Source: JBCCQL01 sp039414355 (GTDB taxonomy: Bacteria; Planctomycetota; Planctomycetia; Pirellulales; Lacipirellulaceae). Taken from it: a stretch of 64,000 nt of DNA. Positions 44,328-52,967 of this stretch are shown here, one piece after another. Each line of letters opens with the position of its first letter. The first letter of the stretch is position 1. The notes under the pieces are model-generated. The model worked only from the letters and a program-made list of their open reading frames with translations. It ran no database searches and was not told where the DNA came from. The position numbers and the translations under genes were made by a program. Location of the stretch: positions 1-64,000 of the forward strand of contig JBCDJN010000012.1 of the NCBI GenBank assembly GCA_039414355.1, written 5' to 3'.

Positions 44328-45537
44328 CGCAACCGATAAAGAGCTGATTGCCCGCGCGGTGGTCGAGCAGCTACGCGGCGCCGGGCACGAGGCGTTGTAC
44401 GCCGGCGGCTGCGTGCGCGATCGGCTGCTGGGCCGCGAGCCGAAGGACTACGACGTCGCCACGTCGGCCACGCCGGATCAGGTCCGCGAGGTCTTCGGCA
44501 AGCGGCGGACGCTGGCCGTGGGCGCCGCGTTTGGCGTGATCGCCGTGCTCACCGGCCGCAAGGGCGACGACCCGATCGAGGTGGCGACGTTCCGCAGCGA
44601 CGCCGACTACACCGACGGCCGCCGGCCCGACCGCGTGGAGTTCACCACCGCCGAGCACGACGCCCAGCGGCGCGACTTCACCGTCAACGGGCTGTTCTTC
44701 GACCCGATCGAGCAGCGGGTGATCGACTACGTGGGCGGCGAGGCCGACATGCAAGCGAAGCGACTCCGCGCCATCGGCAACGCCGCCGACCGCATCGCGG
44801 AGGACAAGCTGCGGATGCTCCGAGCGGTGCGCTTCGCCGCGACGCTCGGCTTTGAGATTGAACCAGCAACTTCCCACGCGGTCCGCGAGTCGGCAAGCGA
44901 TATCACCGTGGTCAGCGCCGAGCGGATCGGCGCTGAGTTGCGGCGGATGCTCACGCACGAGTCGGCGCCGCGGGCCGTTTGGCTGCTGGCGGAGCACCAC
45001 TTGCTGGGCGAGGTGGCGCCCGAGTTCCCAGGCGACGCCGGTTCGCTCGCCCACTTCGCGGCCCTTCACGACCACCTGTCGGTCCGCACGATGCCAACGG
45101 TGCTGGCCTGCTTGCTGGGCCCGCACGCCGACGCGGAGACCGCAAGCCGGCGAGCGTTCGCGCTGAAGCTCACCCGCAAGGAAGCCGACCGGGTTGGCTG
45201 GCTTGTTGAACACCGCTCGGCGCTCGAGGGCGCCGACTCGCGGCGGTGGTCGGAGGTTCAGCCGGCGCTGGTTGAGGGCGGCGAAGAACTGGTTGCCGTG
45301 CATGAGGCCTTCGCCGGCGGGCCGGACGACGCGAGCCGGTTCTGCCGAGAGAAGCTGGCGTTGCCGGCCGACGAGCTCGACCCGCCGCCGCTGGTGACCG
45401 GCGGCGACTTGGTGGCGGCCGGGCGGCGGCCGGGGCCGGAGTTTGCGGCGCTGCTGCGGCGGGCTCGGGTGGCGCAGCTCGATGCCGAAGTCGCAACGAA
45501 GGCGGAAGCGCTCAAGCTTCTCGCCGGCGGTCGGTAG
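44320..45537 (+). CDS. cca: CCA-adding enzyme / poly(A) polymerase family nucleotidyltransferase
   Basis: 405 residues. Class II tRNA nucleotidyltransferase fold: ALYAGGCVRDRLLGREPKDYDVATSA (G29-D34 and the DYD of 43-45, which bind metal), RRDFTVNGLFFDP, GGEADMQAKRLRAIG and EDKLRMLRAVRFAATLGFEI. The second half (about 200-405) is helical and ends with VATKAEALKLLAGGR. CCA is not encoded by the tRNA-Leu gene in this window, so such an enzyme is needed. Whether it adds CCA or poly(A) cannot be decided from motifs. It overlaps the addA stop by 8 bp. Confidence 0.9.
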   Translation: MSDATDKELIARAVVEQLRGAGHEALYAGGCVRDRLLGREPKDYDVATSATPDQVREVFGKRRTLAVGAAFGVIAVLTGRKGDDPIEVATFRSDADYTDGRRPDRVEFTTAEHDAQRRDFTVNGLFFDPIEQRVIDYVGGEADMQAKRLRAIGNAADRIAEDKLRMLRAVRFAATLGFEIEPATSHAVRESASDITVVSAERIGAELRRMLTHESAPRAVWLLAEHHLLGEVAPEFPGDAGSLAHFAALHDHLSVRTMPTVLACLLGPHADAETASRRAFALKLTRKEADRVGWLVEHRSALEGADSRRWSEVQPALVEGGEELVAVHEAFAGGPDDASRFCREKLALPADELDPPPLVTGGDLVAAGRRPGPEFAALLRRARVAQLDAEVATKAEALKLLAGGR

Positions 45538-45595
45538 ACGCTTGCCGGCGGGCAGCCTACGATCCCACGCACCGACACTTCCCCGAGGGCTTTCG

Positions 45596-46165
45596 ATGGA
45601 ATCGCTGCTTTCGCTGCCGCTTGCCGACGCGGGCGGGTTTGTCGACATCCTCTCCCGCGCCACGCACACCATCTGCGGCGGCACGCTGCTGGGCGGGGCG
45701 ATCTACCTGCGGTTTGTCATCGCGCCGTCGCTCGCCTCGATTGAGGGCGAAGCGGCCGACGCCGAGGCGACGCTCTACGCCGACCGCCGCAAGGCGTGGG
45801 CGTTGTGCGTGGCCGCCTGCGCGGGGCTGCTGCTGCTCTCCGGCACGTACAATCTGATCATGGTGATGGCGAACTACGAGAAGATGCCGCCGCTTTACCA
45901 TGGGCTGTTCGGCGTGAAGTTCCTGCTGGCGCTAGCCGTGTTTGTGGTATCGGCGATGATCGCGGGCCGCTCGGCGGTCGCAAAGAAAATGCAGCAGGGC
46001 GCCAAGAGCTGGCTCAGCTTGCTGGTGACGCTGACCATTGCGGTCTTCGTGTTCGGCGCCGTGCTAAAGAACATCCCGCACGTACCAATCACGTCCGCGC
46101 CGACGAGTGAGGCGCCGGCGTTCGACGCTGACGTGCCTGAGCTTCCGGCGCCGGATGCGGAGTGA
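45596..46165 (+). CDS. Small integral membrane protein, four predicted helices
   Basis: 189 residues from the ATG at 45596; upstream codons in this frame overlap cca and read as Arg/Ser-rich. Hydrophobic segments: about 15-42 (THTICGGTLLGGAIYLRFVI), 65-85 (LCVAACAGLLLLSGTYNLIM), 100-122 (GLFGVKFLLALAVFVVSAMI) and 140-160 (WLSLLVTLTIAVFVFGAVL). An acidic proline tail follows. The topology resembles CopD/DUF2269-like membrane proteins, but I see no metal-ligand motif beyond one His in ATHTIC. It may be transcribed with the addB-addA-cca operon (58 bp gap). Confidence 0.75.
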   Translation: MESLLSLPLADAGGFVDILSRATHTICGGTLLGGAIYLRFVIAPSLASIEGEAADAEATLYADRRKAWALCVAACAGLLLLSGTYNLIMVMANYEKMPPLYHGLFGVKFLLALAVFVVSAMIAGRSAVAKKMQQGAKSWLSLLVTLTIAVFVFGAVLKNIPHVPITSAPTSEAPAFDADVPELPAPDAE

Positions 46166-46178
46166 GTTCTCTCGAACG

Positions 46179-46206
46179 CTCCGATCGCTTACGCTCGCGG
46201 CTCGCC
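46179..46206 (+). repeat. Dispersed 28-bp element, copy 2 (upstream of the coiled-coil gene)
   Basis: Plus strand: CTCCGATCGCTTACGCTCGC then GGCTCGCC. In gene sense it has the same order and orientation as the copies at purQ, ispD and the aldo/keto reductase. The array at 46233-46267 follows before the ATG. Confidence 0.6.
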
Positions 46207-46232
46207 AAGCCGTCACGGTTTGAACCTCCTCA

Positions 46233-46267
46233 ACTAGCGCCTCGCGCCTAACACCTAGCGCCTCGCC
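46233..46267 (+). repeat. Five exact-phase heptads abutting an ATG
   Basis: ACTAGCG, CCTCGCG, CCTAACA, CCTAGCG, CCTCGCC, then ATG at 46268 with no intervening base. All five are variants of CCTAGCG. The same family recurs at 58009-58050, 12 kb away. No Shine-Dalgarno motif is visible. Confidence 0.8.
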
Positions 46268-46438
46268 ATGGACAAGAAAGCGAAGAAGCGGATCGAAGTG
46301 CTCCGCAAGAAGATCGCCGACACGCAGCAGCGCCTCAACGGCGCCAAGCAGCAGATGGACGACCCCGACGAAGTTGCCGAGTACGAGAAGACGATCGCCG
46401 ACGCGAAGGCGGAGATCGAGAAGCTCAAGGCGAGCTGA
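46268..46438 (+). CDS. 56-residue charged coiled-coil protein
   Basis: MDKKAKKRIEVLRKKIADTQ begins a short protein of heptad-patterned Lys/Glu/Ile/Leu (IEVLRKKIADTQQRL, then EYEKTIADAKAEIEKLKAS), with a single Asp/Pro break (MDDPDEV) in the middle, so a helical hairpin is likely. The coding pattern is strongly GC3-biased, like neighbouring genes, and the ATG is preceded by a heptad array. No homolog is recalled. It ends 6 bp before the convergent HicA-like gene. Function unknown; a small structural or nucleoprotein role is conceivable. Confidence 0.65.
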   Translation: MDKKAKKRIEVLRKKIADTQQRLNGAKQQMDDPDEVAEYEKTIADAKAEIEKLKAS

Positions 46439-46444
46439 GCGTGG

Positions 46445-46630
46445 CTACGGCTCAGGCACGTCGAGCTGGCGGCAAATCGAACGGGCCGTGTAGTCGCTGA
46501 TCTCGCGGTGCCTGGGCACGGTCGATTGTTGCCGATTGGCTGGATTGACCCAAACCGAGTGGCTACGGCCCTCGCGTAGCAGCTCGCACCGGTGATCCTT
46601 CAGGTGTCGAACAAGGTCTTTCCGCTTCAC
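46445..46630 (-). CDS. hicA: HicA-like mRNA interferase toxin
   Basis: 61 residues, the usual length of HicA. The dsRBD-like fold is visible: MKRKDLVRHLKDHRCELLREG, then the conserved GRSHSVWVN with the catalytic-type His after Ser, and TVPRHREISDYTARSICRQLDV. HicA cleaves mRNA when its antitoxin is lost. It overlaps the upstream HicB-like gene by 4 bp (46627-46630). The key His is present, so the toxin looks functional. Confidence 0.85.
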   Translation of the reverse strand: MKRKDLVRHLKDHRCELLREGRSHSVWVNPANRQQSTVPRHREISDYTARSICRQLDVPEP

Positions 46631-46914
46631 GACGCCACGTTCCCGGCTGGCGTCTCATCAACGGCGGTGCTCGCCTTCAAGTGAAGGTAGATCGGCTCCT
46701 CGATGTCCATCTCCGGGTTGGAAGCCTTGGCGTTGGGCGTTGGCAGGGCGTCCCCGAACTCGATGCAGGCCTCTGCCGCATCCAACAAAGCAGCAGCCAA
46801 GAGACGGCGTGCCGCGTCGATGTCGTCACCGCAGGTGATTGCCGCCGGGAAGTCGATCACCTGCGCGTGCACGCCGCCCTCGACGTACTTGTAGCCGGCT
46901 TTGTATTGGATCAT
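46627..46914 (-). CDS. hicB: HicB-like antitoxin
   Basis: 95 residues. The partial RNase H fold of HicB is visible: MIQYKAGYKYVEGGVHAQVIDFPAAITCGDDIDAARRLLAAAL, with the typical GDDIDEA-like helix, followed by ALLDAAEACIEFGDALPTP. The C-terminal part (IYLHLKAST region) is short and lacks an obvious helix-turn-helix or ribbon-helix-helix DNA-binding domain, so autoregulation may be weak or done by a complex. Antitoxin first, toxin second, with 4-bp overlap, matches the hicBA order. Confidence 0.8.
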   Translation of the reverse strand: MIQYKAGYKYVEGGVHAQVIDFPAAITCGDDIDAARRLLAAALLDAAEACIEFGDALPTPNAKASNPEMDIEEPIYLHLKASTAVDETPAGNVAS

Positions 46915-46997
46915 GGATCGGCTCGCGGGATCGCGCGGTCAGCACCTCACACCAGAGTATACGCGCGCCGCCGGCTCAGTGTGCACGCGAACCCGGG

Positions 46998-49900
46998 TCA
47001 CCCCGCCCGCGAGATCCTGACTTCCGGCGCCGGTTCGGCGGGGCCCATGGCGCCGGGCTCGTCGACGCCGTCGCCGTCCCAGTCGCCCACCACCGGCTTA
47101 TCGCCCGCTTCGCCGAGTTCGAAGACCGTGTCGAGCGCATCGAGCTGGCGGTCGCCGTTGCTGTCGACCAGCCAGCGGCCCGCGCGGAACACGCCCAGGT
47201 CGTCGATGCCGTCGCCGTTCCAGTCGCCTACGGCCGGCACGTCGCCCTCGGCGCCGAAGGCGTAGCTTTCGTCCGAGTCGCTCACGCGGCCGTCGCCGTT
47301 GGTATCGAGCTGCCACATGCCGCCGCGGAAGACGCCGATGGTGCGGATGCCATCGCCGTTCCAGTCACCGGCAATGGGCACGTCGCCCGGGGTGCCGTAG
47401 TGGAAGACGTGGTCGATGACGTCCGCCCGGCCGCGGCCTTGGGCGGTCTTTCGCAGCAGGCGGGCGCCGCTGGTGGCGTCCTCGGTGGTGGGCGGAAGGT
47501 TCTTGGCGAGCGGCTCGCCGGAGTCCGTCCGCACCCGCGTGGGGAAGTTCTCCGCGTCCGGCAGGCCGGGGTCGCGGGCGATGGCGTACGGGTCCCGCGG
47601 CCAGGCGGGGCCGAAGATGCCGATATCGGTCTTGCCGTCGCCGTCCCAGTCGCCGGTGACCGGCAGGTCGTTCTCCGTGCCGAGCCGGGCCCACAGGTCG
47701 CCATCGTCCCAGCGGCCGTTGCCGTTGAGGTCCAGGTACCACAGGCCGGCGATGTAGACGCCAATCTCGTCGTCGCCGTCGCCGTCCCAGTCGCCGGAGA
47801 CGGGGATCGCGTCCTCGGCGCCAAACAGGTGGCTCTCCACCACGTCGCGGCGGGCATCGTCGTCCATCAGCAGCCACTCGGCGCGGTCCATCTTCTCGGC
47901 TTGCCAGCGCGAGCTGCTGAGCTGCATGGCCACCATCTGCATCTCGGCTTCGGTGGTCTCGATCTCCCGCGGCCAGCCGGCGTTGACCACGCTCAGGTGC
48001 CACGTCCAGCCAAGCACCCGGCTGCCGCCGCCGTACTGCGGGGGCGCGATCTGCGTGGGCGGCAGCAGTGGCGGAAGTTGCACGCGCGGCACGAAGCTGG
48101 GCGTGCTGAACAGCGGCGGCGGTTCCGGCGTGGGCGTGGGCGGCACCGGCGGCGGCAGCACCGGCGGCGGGTCCTGGACGCGGACCTCGCTGAAGTTGTT
48201 CTCCACCGCGAACTCGCCGGCGGCCAGGCCGATGAGCACCAACGCGTCGCCGCCATACTCTTCATTGAAGAAGCGAATGGTATCGGCGAATCCGGGAGGA
48301 AGCGCCGGTCCAATGCCGGCCGGCGGCGTGATGCCAACCGTGTACCCGCCCTCGCTGCCGGGCGTGTCGACACCGTCGAAGAGCGCCGCCGGCTGCTGCT
48401 GCTGCACCACCGCGTACGTGCCGCTGGGCAGACCGAGGAACTGGTAGTAGCCGCGGCTGTTGGTAACGGTAGTGATCGCCCCGTCGGCGTAGTAGCCGGG
48501 CAGCGCCTGCTCGCCGTAGATCGGCGTGCCGTCCACGCCGTTGCGGAGCTCCAGCACGACGCCGGGCAGGGGCGTGTCGTCGCCGGTGCGGACGCCGTTG
48601 CGCGCGGCGGCGATCTCTTCCGGCGTGAGCGTCTCGTCGGGCTCGACCGTGATCGGCGCCCCGTCGATGAAGACGTAACCCGCCAGCCCGGCGGGGGGCA
48701 CTTCGCAGAAGTCGTAGTTGACGAAGTGCTGGTCGGAGCCGACGAGGATATCGGCGAACTCGTCCGGCGTGATCACCGACCCGCCGCCGGTGCCCCGCGA
48801 GAGTCCGCCCTGGAAGTAGTCGGCCGGCTGCACCTCGTGCACGCTGTAGCTGCCCGGCGGGAGGTCATCGAACTTGTACCGCCCGTCGGCGTCGGTCGTG
48901 GTGGTGTCGATCACCTCGCCGCGCTCGTTGAGCAGCTCAATCACCACGCCCGCAATCGGCGGGTCGCCGGGCGCCGGCTCGCAGTTGGGATCGGTCGAAA
49001 CATGCACGCGTCCCGCGATGCTGCCGCCGAGCAACTCGCCGAAGTTGTTCTCGCGAGAGTCGTCGCCGAAGGTGAGCATGATCTCGGCGATCATGTCGTT
49101 CACGCTCGCGTCGCCGCCCAGTGTGCCAGCGGTGTCCTTGCCGTCGTAGTAGCCGTCGGGCTGCTGCTCCATCACCGTGTACTTGCCGGGCGCCAAGTCG
49201 GTGAACTGGTAGAAGCCCACGCTGTTCGTGATTGCCGTGCGTCCAGTCTCTACGCTGTCCAGCAGCAGCTTGAGTGTCACGCCGGCGATCGGTTCTTCGC
49301 CCAGGTCAAACGAGCCGTCGTCGCTGCGGTCGTGGTAGACGTAGCCGGAGAGAGACGCCCCCAAGTGCTCGCAGAAGTCGTAGTTCACCGCGTCCTGCTC
49401 GGCGCCGAGCTGGATGCCGGTGATCAAGTCGTCGCTCAAAACGCCGCCCGCCGTGCCGGCGCGTTCGCTGCCGTCGAACAGCGTTTGCCCGTTCCACGTG
49501 GTCGGCTGCACCTGGCGGACCTGGTACTCGCCCGCTTCCAGGTTGTCGAACGTGTACCGGCCCAGCGCGTCGGTCGTGGTGGTGTCGATCACCTCGCCCG
49601 CCGCGTTGAGCAGCTCAATCGTCACGCCTTCCAGCAGCGCGTGGGGCGTGTCGTAGTCGCAATCGGGGCCGTCGCTCACGTGCACCCGGCCGCTGATGCT
49701 GCCGCCGAGCAACTCGCCGAAGTTATTCTGCTCGCTCACGCCGCCGTAGCTGACCATGATCATGCTGATCATGTCGTTCACGCTCACGTCGCCGCCGGTG
49801 GTGCCGGCCGTGTCCTTGCCGTCGTAGAAGCCGTCGGGCTGCTGCTCCATGACGGTGTACTTGCCGGCGTCGAGGTCGGTGAACTCGTAGTAGCCGGCGG

Positions 49901-52850
49901 CGCCCGTCGTGGTGGTTTCGATCACCTCGCCCGCTTCGTTGAGTAGCTTCACCTCGACGTTCGGAATCGGTGCTTCGCCCGGTTCGAAGTCGCCGTCGTT
50001 GTCCGGGTCGTGGTAGACGTACCCGGAGATGGCGCCGCCGAGGTGCTCACAGAAGTGGTAGCCGCGGGCGTCCTGGCCGCTGCCCAGCACGATGCCGGTC
50101 ACCAGGTCGTTGCTCTTCGTGCCGCCGGCGTCGCCAACCAGCTCGCTGCCGTCGTAGAGCTTGCGGCCGTTCACGTCGGTCGGCTGCACCTGGCGGATGG
50201 AGTACTCGCCCGGCCGCAGGTTGAAGAACCGGTACTCGCCGGCGGCGTTGGTGGTGGTGGTTTCGATCACGTCCCCATCGGCGTTGAGCAACTCGATCGT
50301 CACGCCGCTGAGCAGGATCGCCGGGTCGTCGTAGTCGCAGTCCGGCCCGTCGCTGGCGTGCACGCGGCCGCCGATCGAGGCGCCCAGCAGCTCGCCGAAG
50401 TTGTTCTGCTGCGAGTGCTGGCCGTACTCCAGCGGAATGGCGCTCAGCACGTCGTTCACCGCCGCCGTGCCGCCGGTGGTGCCGGGCGTGTCCTGGCCGT
50501 CGTAGTAGCCGAAGGGCTGCCGCTCGGTGACGGTGTACGTGCCGCGATCGAGCCCGGTGAACTGGTAGTAGCCGTTGCCGTTCGTGACGGCTGTGCCCAC
50601 CACGGCGCCCGACGCGTTGAGCAGCGTCAGCGTGACGCCGGCTATGGGGTCTTCGGCGGTGTCGAAAACGCCATCGTCGCTCTCGTCGTGGTAGACAAAG
50701 CCACTAAGCGTGGCGCCGACGTGTTCGCAGAAGTCGTAGCGGACCGCGTCCTGCTCGCTGCCGATGACGATGCCGGTGATCAGGTCGTTGCTGACCGCAC
50801 CGCCCGCCGAGCCGGCACGCTCGCTGCCATCGAACAGAGGCGTGCCGTTGTAGCTGGTGGGCTGGACTTCGCGGACCGAGTACTCCCCGGGCCGCAGGTT
50901 GTCGAACAGGTACTCACCATTGGCGTCGGTTGTTGTCGTCTCGATCACGGCGCCCGCGGCGTCGAGCAGCTCGATTGTCACGCCTTCGAGCAGGATGTCG
51001 GGCGAGTCGAAGTCGCAGTCGGGCCCGGTGCTGGCGTGCACGCGGCCCGCGATGCTGCCGCCGAGGAGCTCGCCGAAGTTGTTCTCCACCGAGTTGTCGC
51101 CGAAGGCGAGCATGATCTCGGCGATCACGTCGTTCACCGCCGCTGTGCCGCCGGTGCTTCCGGGCGTGTCTTTGCCGTCGTAGTAGCCGGCGGGCTGCGA
51201 CTCGATCACCGTGTACTTGCCGGGCGCCAGGTCGGTGAACTGGTAGAAGCCCTGCTCGTTGGTGATGGCGCTCTTGCCCGTCGGCTCACCGTCCAGCAGC
51301 AGCGTGAGCGTCACGCCGGCGATGGGCTCCTCGCCCAGATCGCGGACGCCGTCGTCGCTGCGGTCGTGGTAGACATAGCCGGAGAGCGACGCCCCCAGGT
51401 GCTCGCAGAAGTCGTAGTTCACGGCGTCCTCGTCGGAGCCGATGACGATGCCGCTCACCAGGTCGTTGGCCAGAACGCCGCCGGCGGTGCCGAGCCGCTC
51501 GCCACCGTCGTACAGCGGGCGGTCGTTCCACTCGGTGGGTTGAATCTCCCGCACCTGGTACTCGCCGGGGCGGAGGTTCTCGAACTTGTAGCGGCCCTGC
51601 GCGTCGGTGGTGGTCGTTTCCAGCACGTTGCCGCTGGCGTCGAGCAGCTCGACGCGGACGCCTTCGAGCAGGATCTCGGGGTTGTCGTGGTCGCAGTCGG
51701 GCCCGGTCGTGGCGTGCACACGGCCGGCGATGCTGCCGCCGAGCAGCTCGCCGAAGTTGTAGTCGAGGGCGTGGTCGCCAAACGCCAGGACGGCGCCGGT
51801 GATGATGTCGTTGCCCGCCACGCCGCCGTTGGTGCCGAACGAGTCCTTGCCGTCGAAGAACGGATCGGGCTGCGTCACCTCCCGCACGCCGTACGTGCCG
51901 GCCACGAGGTCGATGAACTGGTAGAAACCATCGGCGTTGGTCACCGTGGTAATGCCGGTGCCCTGCCCCGCGGCGTCGAGCAGCTCGATGGTCACCCCGG
52001 CGATGGGGTCTTCATTCGCGTCAAAGACACCGTCGTCGCTGCGGTCGTGGTAGACGTAACCCGAGATACTCGCCAGCGGCGTCTGCGGCGCGTGGGCCAC
52101 CGCGCCGGCGGTGCGGTCGGGCAGGTTGTCGATCGTGAGGGCGCCGTCGCCTGGATCGAAACCGCCTTCGTAGTTGTCGTTGGGAAGATCAACTTCCAGG
52201 CCCGTGGCGGACTCGGCTGCGGTGCGATTTGGATCGAAGTCGTCGACGAAGAAGTCGGTGAGCGTCAGGTCGACGAATCCCGGCGCTGAGAACTCGCCGG
52301 TGAGCGTGCTGCCCTCGAACTCCGAGCCCTCGACGAGCGAGCTGTAGCTCGGCTGATTCGTTACGACGCTGATGCCGTCGAACTCGTCGACGTCGACCGA
52401 GAACAGCAGCACCTCTCCGGCGTCGAAACCGTCGAGATCGAAGACCAGCGTCTGCCCACCGTCTTCAACCGTGAAGCCGGTGACCGTGAAGCCGATCGAC
52501 TCCACGATGGTGAGCGGCACGGACGCGAACCCATCGGTGCCGCCGCCGCCGGGGGCCGTATCGAAGACCGGGTCACCGGCGGTGAGGCCGTCGCCGTTCT
52601 TATCCGTGTTGATGATGATCCGGTCGAGCGTGGTGCCAGCGGCGCCGCCCTCGAAAGAGATCTGGATAATGTCCGGCTCGGTGTCGTCACCGATTGCCTC
52701 TTCAAAGTAGACGCCGCCTAGCAGCACGTCGTCTGGCGTGAGGCCGTCGGCGGCTAGGAGTTGGCGGCTCTCGAGCTGCTCGACCCGGGTGCGGCGGCTT
52801 TCGCGCGTGCTCGCATCGGCGGCGCGGCGGAATCGGCTGAACAGTCCCAC
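46998..52850 (-). CDS. Giant SdrD-like surface protein with planctomycete export motif and FG-GAP-like repeats
   Basis: 1950 residues. Residues 23-35, VEQLESRQLLAAD, are the planctomycete extracellular signal motif. An N-terminal domain (about 36-255) precedes eleven SdrD/Cna-B-like Ig repeats of about 105-115 residues that alternate strictly: type A (SISGYVYHDRSDDG...) and type B (SIAGRVHxSTGPDCDxD...), five A-B pairs and a final A-like repeat. Each begins with a calcium-loop-like DxDxD region and ends with an NNFGELLGG-type join. The last about 300 residues hold five VCBS/FG-GAP-like repeats (GDWDGDGDDEIGV..., GDWNGDGIDDLGVF...). A cell-surface adhesin or matrix protein is the likely role. 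No cell-wall anchor is seen. Confidence 0.92.
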   Translation of the reverse strand: MGLFSRFRRAADASTRESRRTRVEQLESRQLLAADGLTPDDVLLGGVYFEEAIGDDTEPDIIQISFEGGAAGTTLDRIIINTDKNGDGLTAGDPVFDTAPGGGGTDGFASVPLTIVESIGFTVTGFTVEDGGQTLVFDLDGFDAGEVLLFSVDVDEFDGISVVTNQPSYSSLVEGSEFEGSTLTGEFSAPGFVDLTLTDFFVDDFDPNRTAAESATGLEVDLPNDNYEGGFDPGDGALTIDNLPDRTAGAVAHAPQTPLASISGYVYHDRSDDGVFDANEDPIAGVTIELLDAAGQGTGITTVTNADGFYQFIDLVAGTYGVREVTQPDPFFDGKDSFGTNGGVAGNDIITGAVLAFGDHALDYNFGELLGGSIAGRVHATTGPDCDHDNPEILLEGVRVELLDASGNVLETTTTDAQGRYKFENLRPGEYQVREIQPTEWNDRPLYDGGERLGTAGGVLANDLVSGIVIGSDEDAVNYDFCEHLGASLSGYVYHDRSDDGVRDLGEEPIAGVTLTLLLDGEPTGKSAITNEQGFYQFTDLAPGKYTVIESQPAGYYDGKDTPGSTGGTAAVNDVIAEIMLAFGDNSVENNFGELLGGSIAGRVHASTGPDCDFDSPDILLEGVTIELLDAAGAVIETTTTDANGEYLFDNLRPGEYSVREVQPTSYNGTPLFDGSERAGSAGGAVSNDLITGIVIGSEQDAVRYDFCEHVGATLSGFVYHDESDDGVFDTAEDPIAGVTLTLLNASGAVVGTAVTNGNGYYQFTGLDRGTYTVTERQPFGYYDGQDTPGTTGGTAAVNDVLSAIPLEYGQHSQQNNFGELLGASIGGRVHASDGPDCDYDDPAILLSGVTIELLNADGDVIETTTTNAAGEYRFFNLRPGEYSIRQVQPTDVNGRKLYDGSELVGDAGGTKSNDLVTGIVLGSGQDARGYHFCEHLGGAISGYVYHDPDNDGDFEPGEAPIPNVEVKLLNEAGEVIETTTTGAAGYYEFTDLDAGKYTVMEQQPDGFYDGKDTAGTTGGDVSVNDMISMIMVSYGGVSEQNNFGELLGGSISGRVHVSDGPDCDYDTPHALLEGVTIELLNAAGEVIDTTTTDALGRYTFDNLEAGEYQVRQVQPTTWNGQTLFDGSERAGTAGGVLSDDLITGIQLGAEQDAVNYDFCEHLGASLSGYVYHDRSDDGSFDLGEEPIAGVTLKLLLDSVETGRTAITNSVGFYQFTDLAPGKYTVMEQQPDGYYDGKDTAGTLGGDASVNDMIAEIMLTFGDDSRENNFGELLGGSIAGRVHVSTDPNCEPAPGDPPIAGVVIELLNERGEVIDTTTTDADGRYKFDDLPPGSYSVHEVQPADYFQGGLSRGTGGGSVITPDEFADILVGSDQHFVNYDFCEVPPAGLAGYVFIDGAPITVEPDETLTPEEIAAARNGVRTGDDTPLPGVVLELRNGVDGTPIYGEQALPGYYADGAITTVTNSRGYYQFLGLPSGTYAVVQQQQPAALFDGVDTPGSEGGYTVGITPPAGIGPALPPGFADTIRFFNEEYGGDALVLIGLAAGEFAVENNFSEVRVQDPPPVLPPPVPPTPTPEPPPLFSTPSFVPRVQLPPLLPPTQIAPPQYGGGSRVLGWTWHLSVVNAGWPREIETTEAEMQMVAMQLSSSRWQAEKMDRAEWLLMDDDARRDVVESHLFGAEDAIPVSGDWDGDGDDEIGVYIAGLWYLDLNGNGRWDDGDLWARLGTENDLPVTGDWDGDGKTDIGIFGPAWPRDPYAIARDPGLPDAENFPTRVRTDSGEPLAKNLPPTTEDATSGARLLRKTAQGRGRADVIDHVFHYGTPGDVPIAGDWNGDGIRTIGVFRGGMWQLDTNGDGRVSDSDESYAFGAEGDVPAVGDWNGDGIDDLGVFRAGRWLVDSNGDRQLDALDTVFELGEAGDKPVVGDWDGDGVDEPGAMGPAEPAPEVRISRAG

Positions 52851-52967
52851 AGTTTCCTCCTTGAAAGCCCGTGGCGTGGCTTGAGTCGCCGGCTGGGGTC
52901 GCTGGCTTGTCCGCTATCGGTTCCCCAAGCTTCCAGCTCGGGGCGATGGATCGCTGTTCGCGGGTCG

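Noticed and set aside
46839..49946. A 1035-residue plus-strand frame opposite the giant surface protein
   Set aside because: Arg/Val/His-rich composition without motifs; the minus strand carries the clear SdrD-like and FG-GAP repeats.
50010..52289. A 759-residue plus-strand frame over the same repeats
   Set aside because: Antisense shadow; its own repeats simply mirror the minus-strand units.
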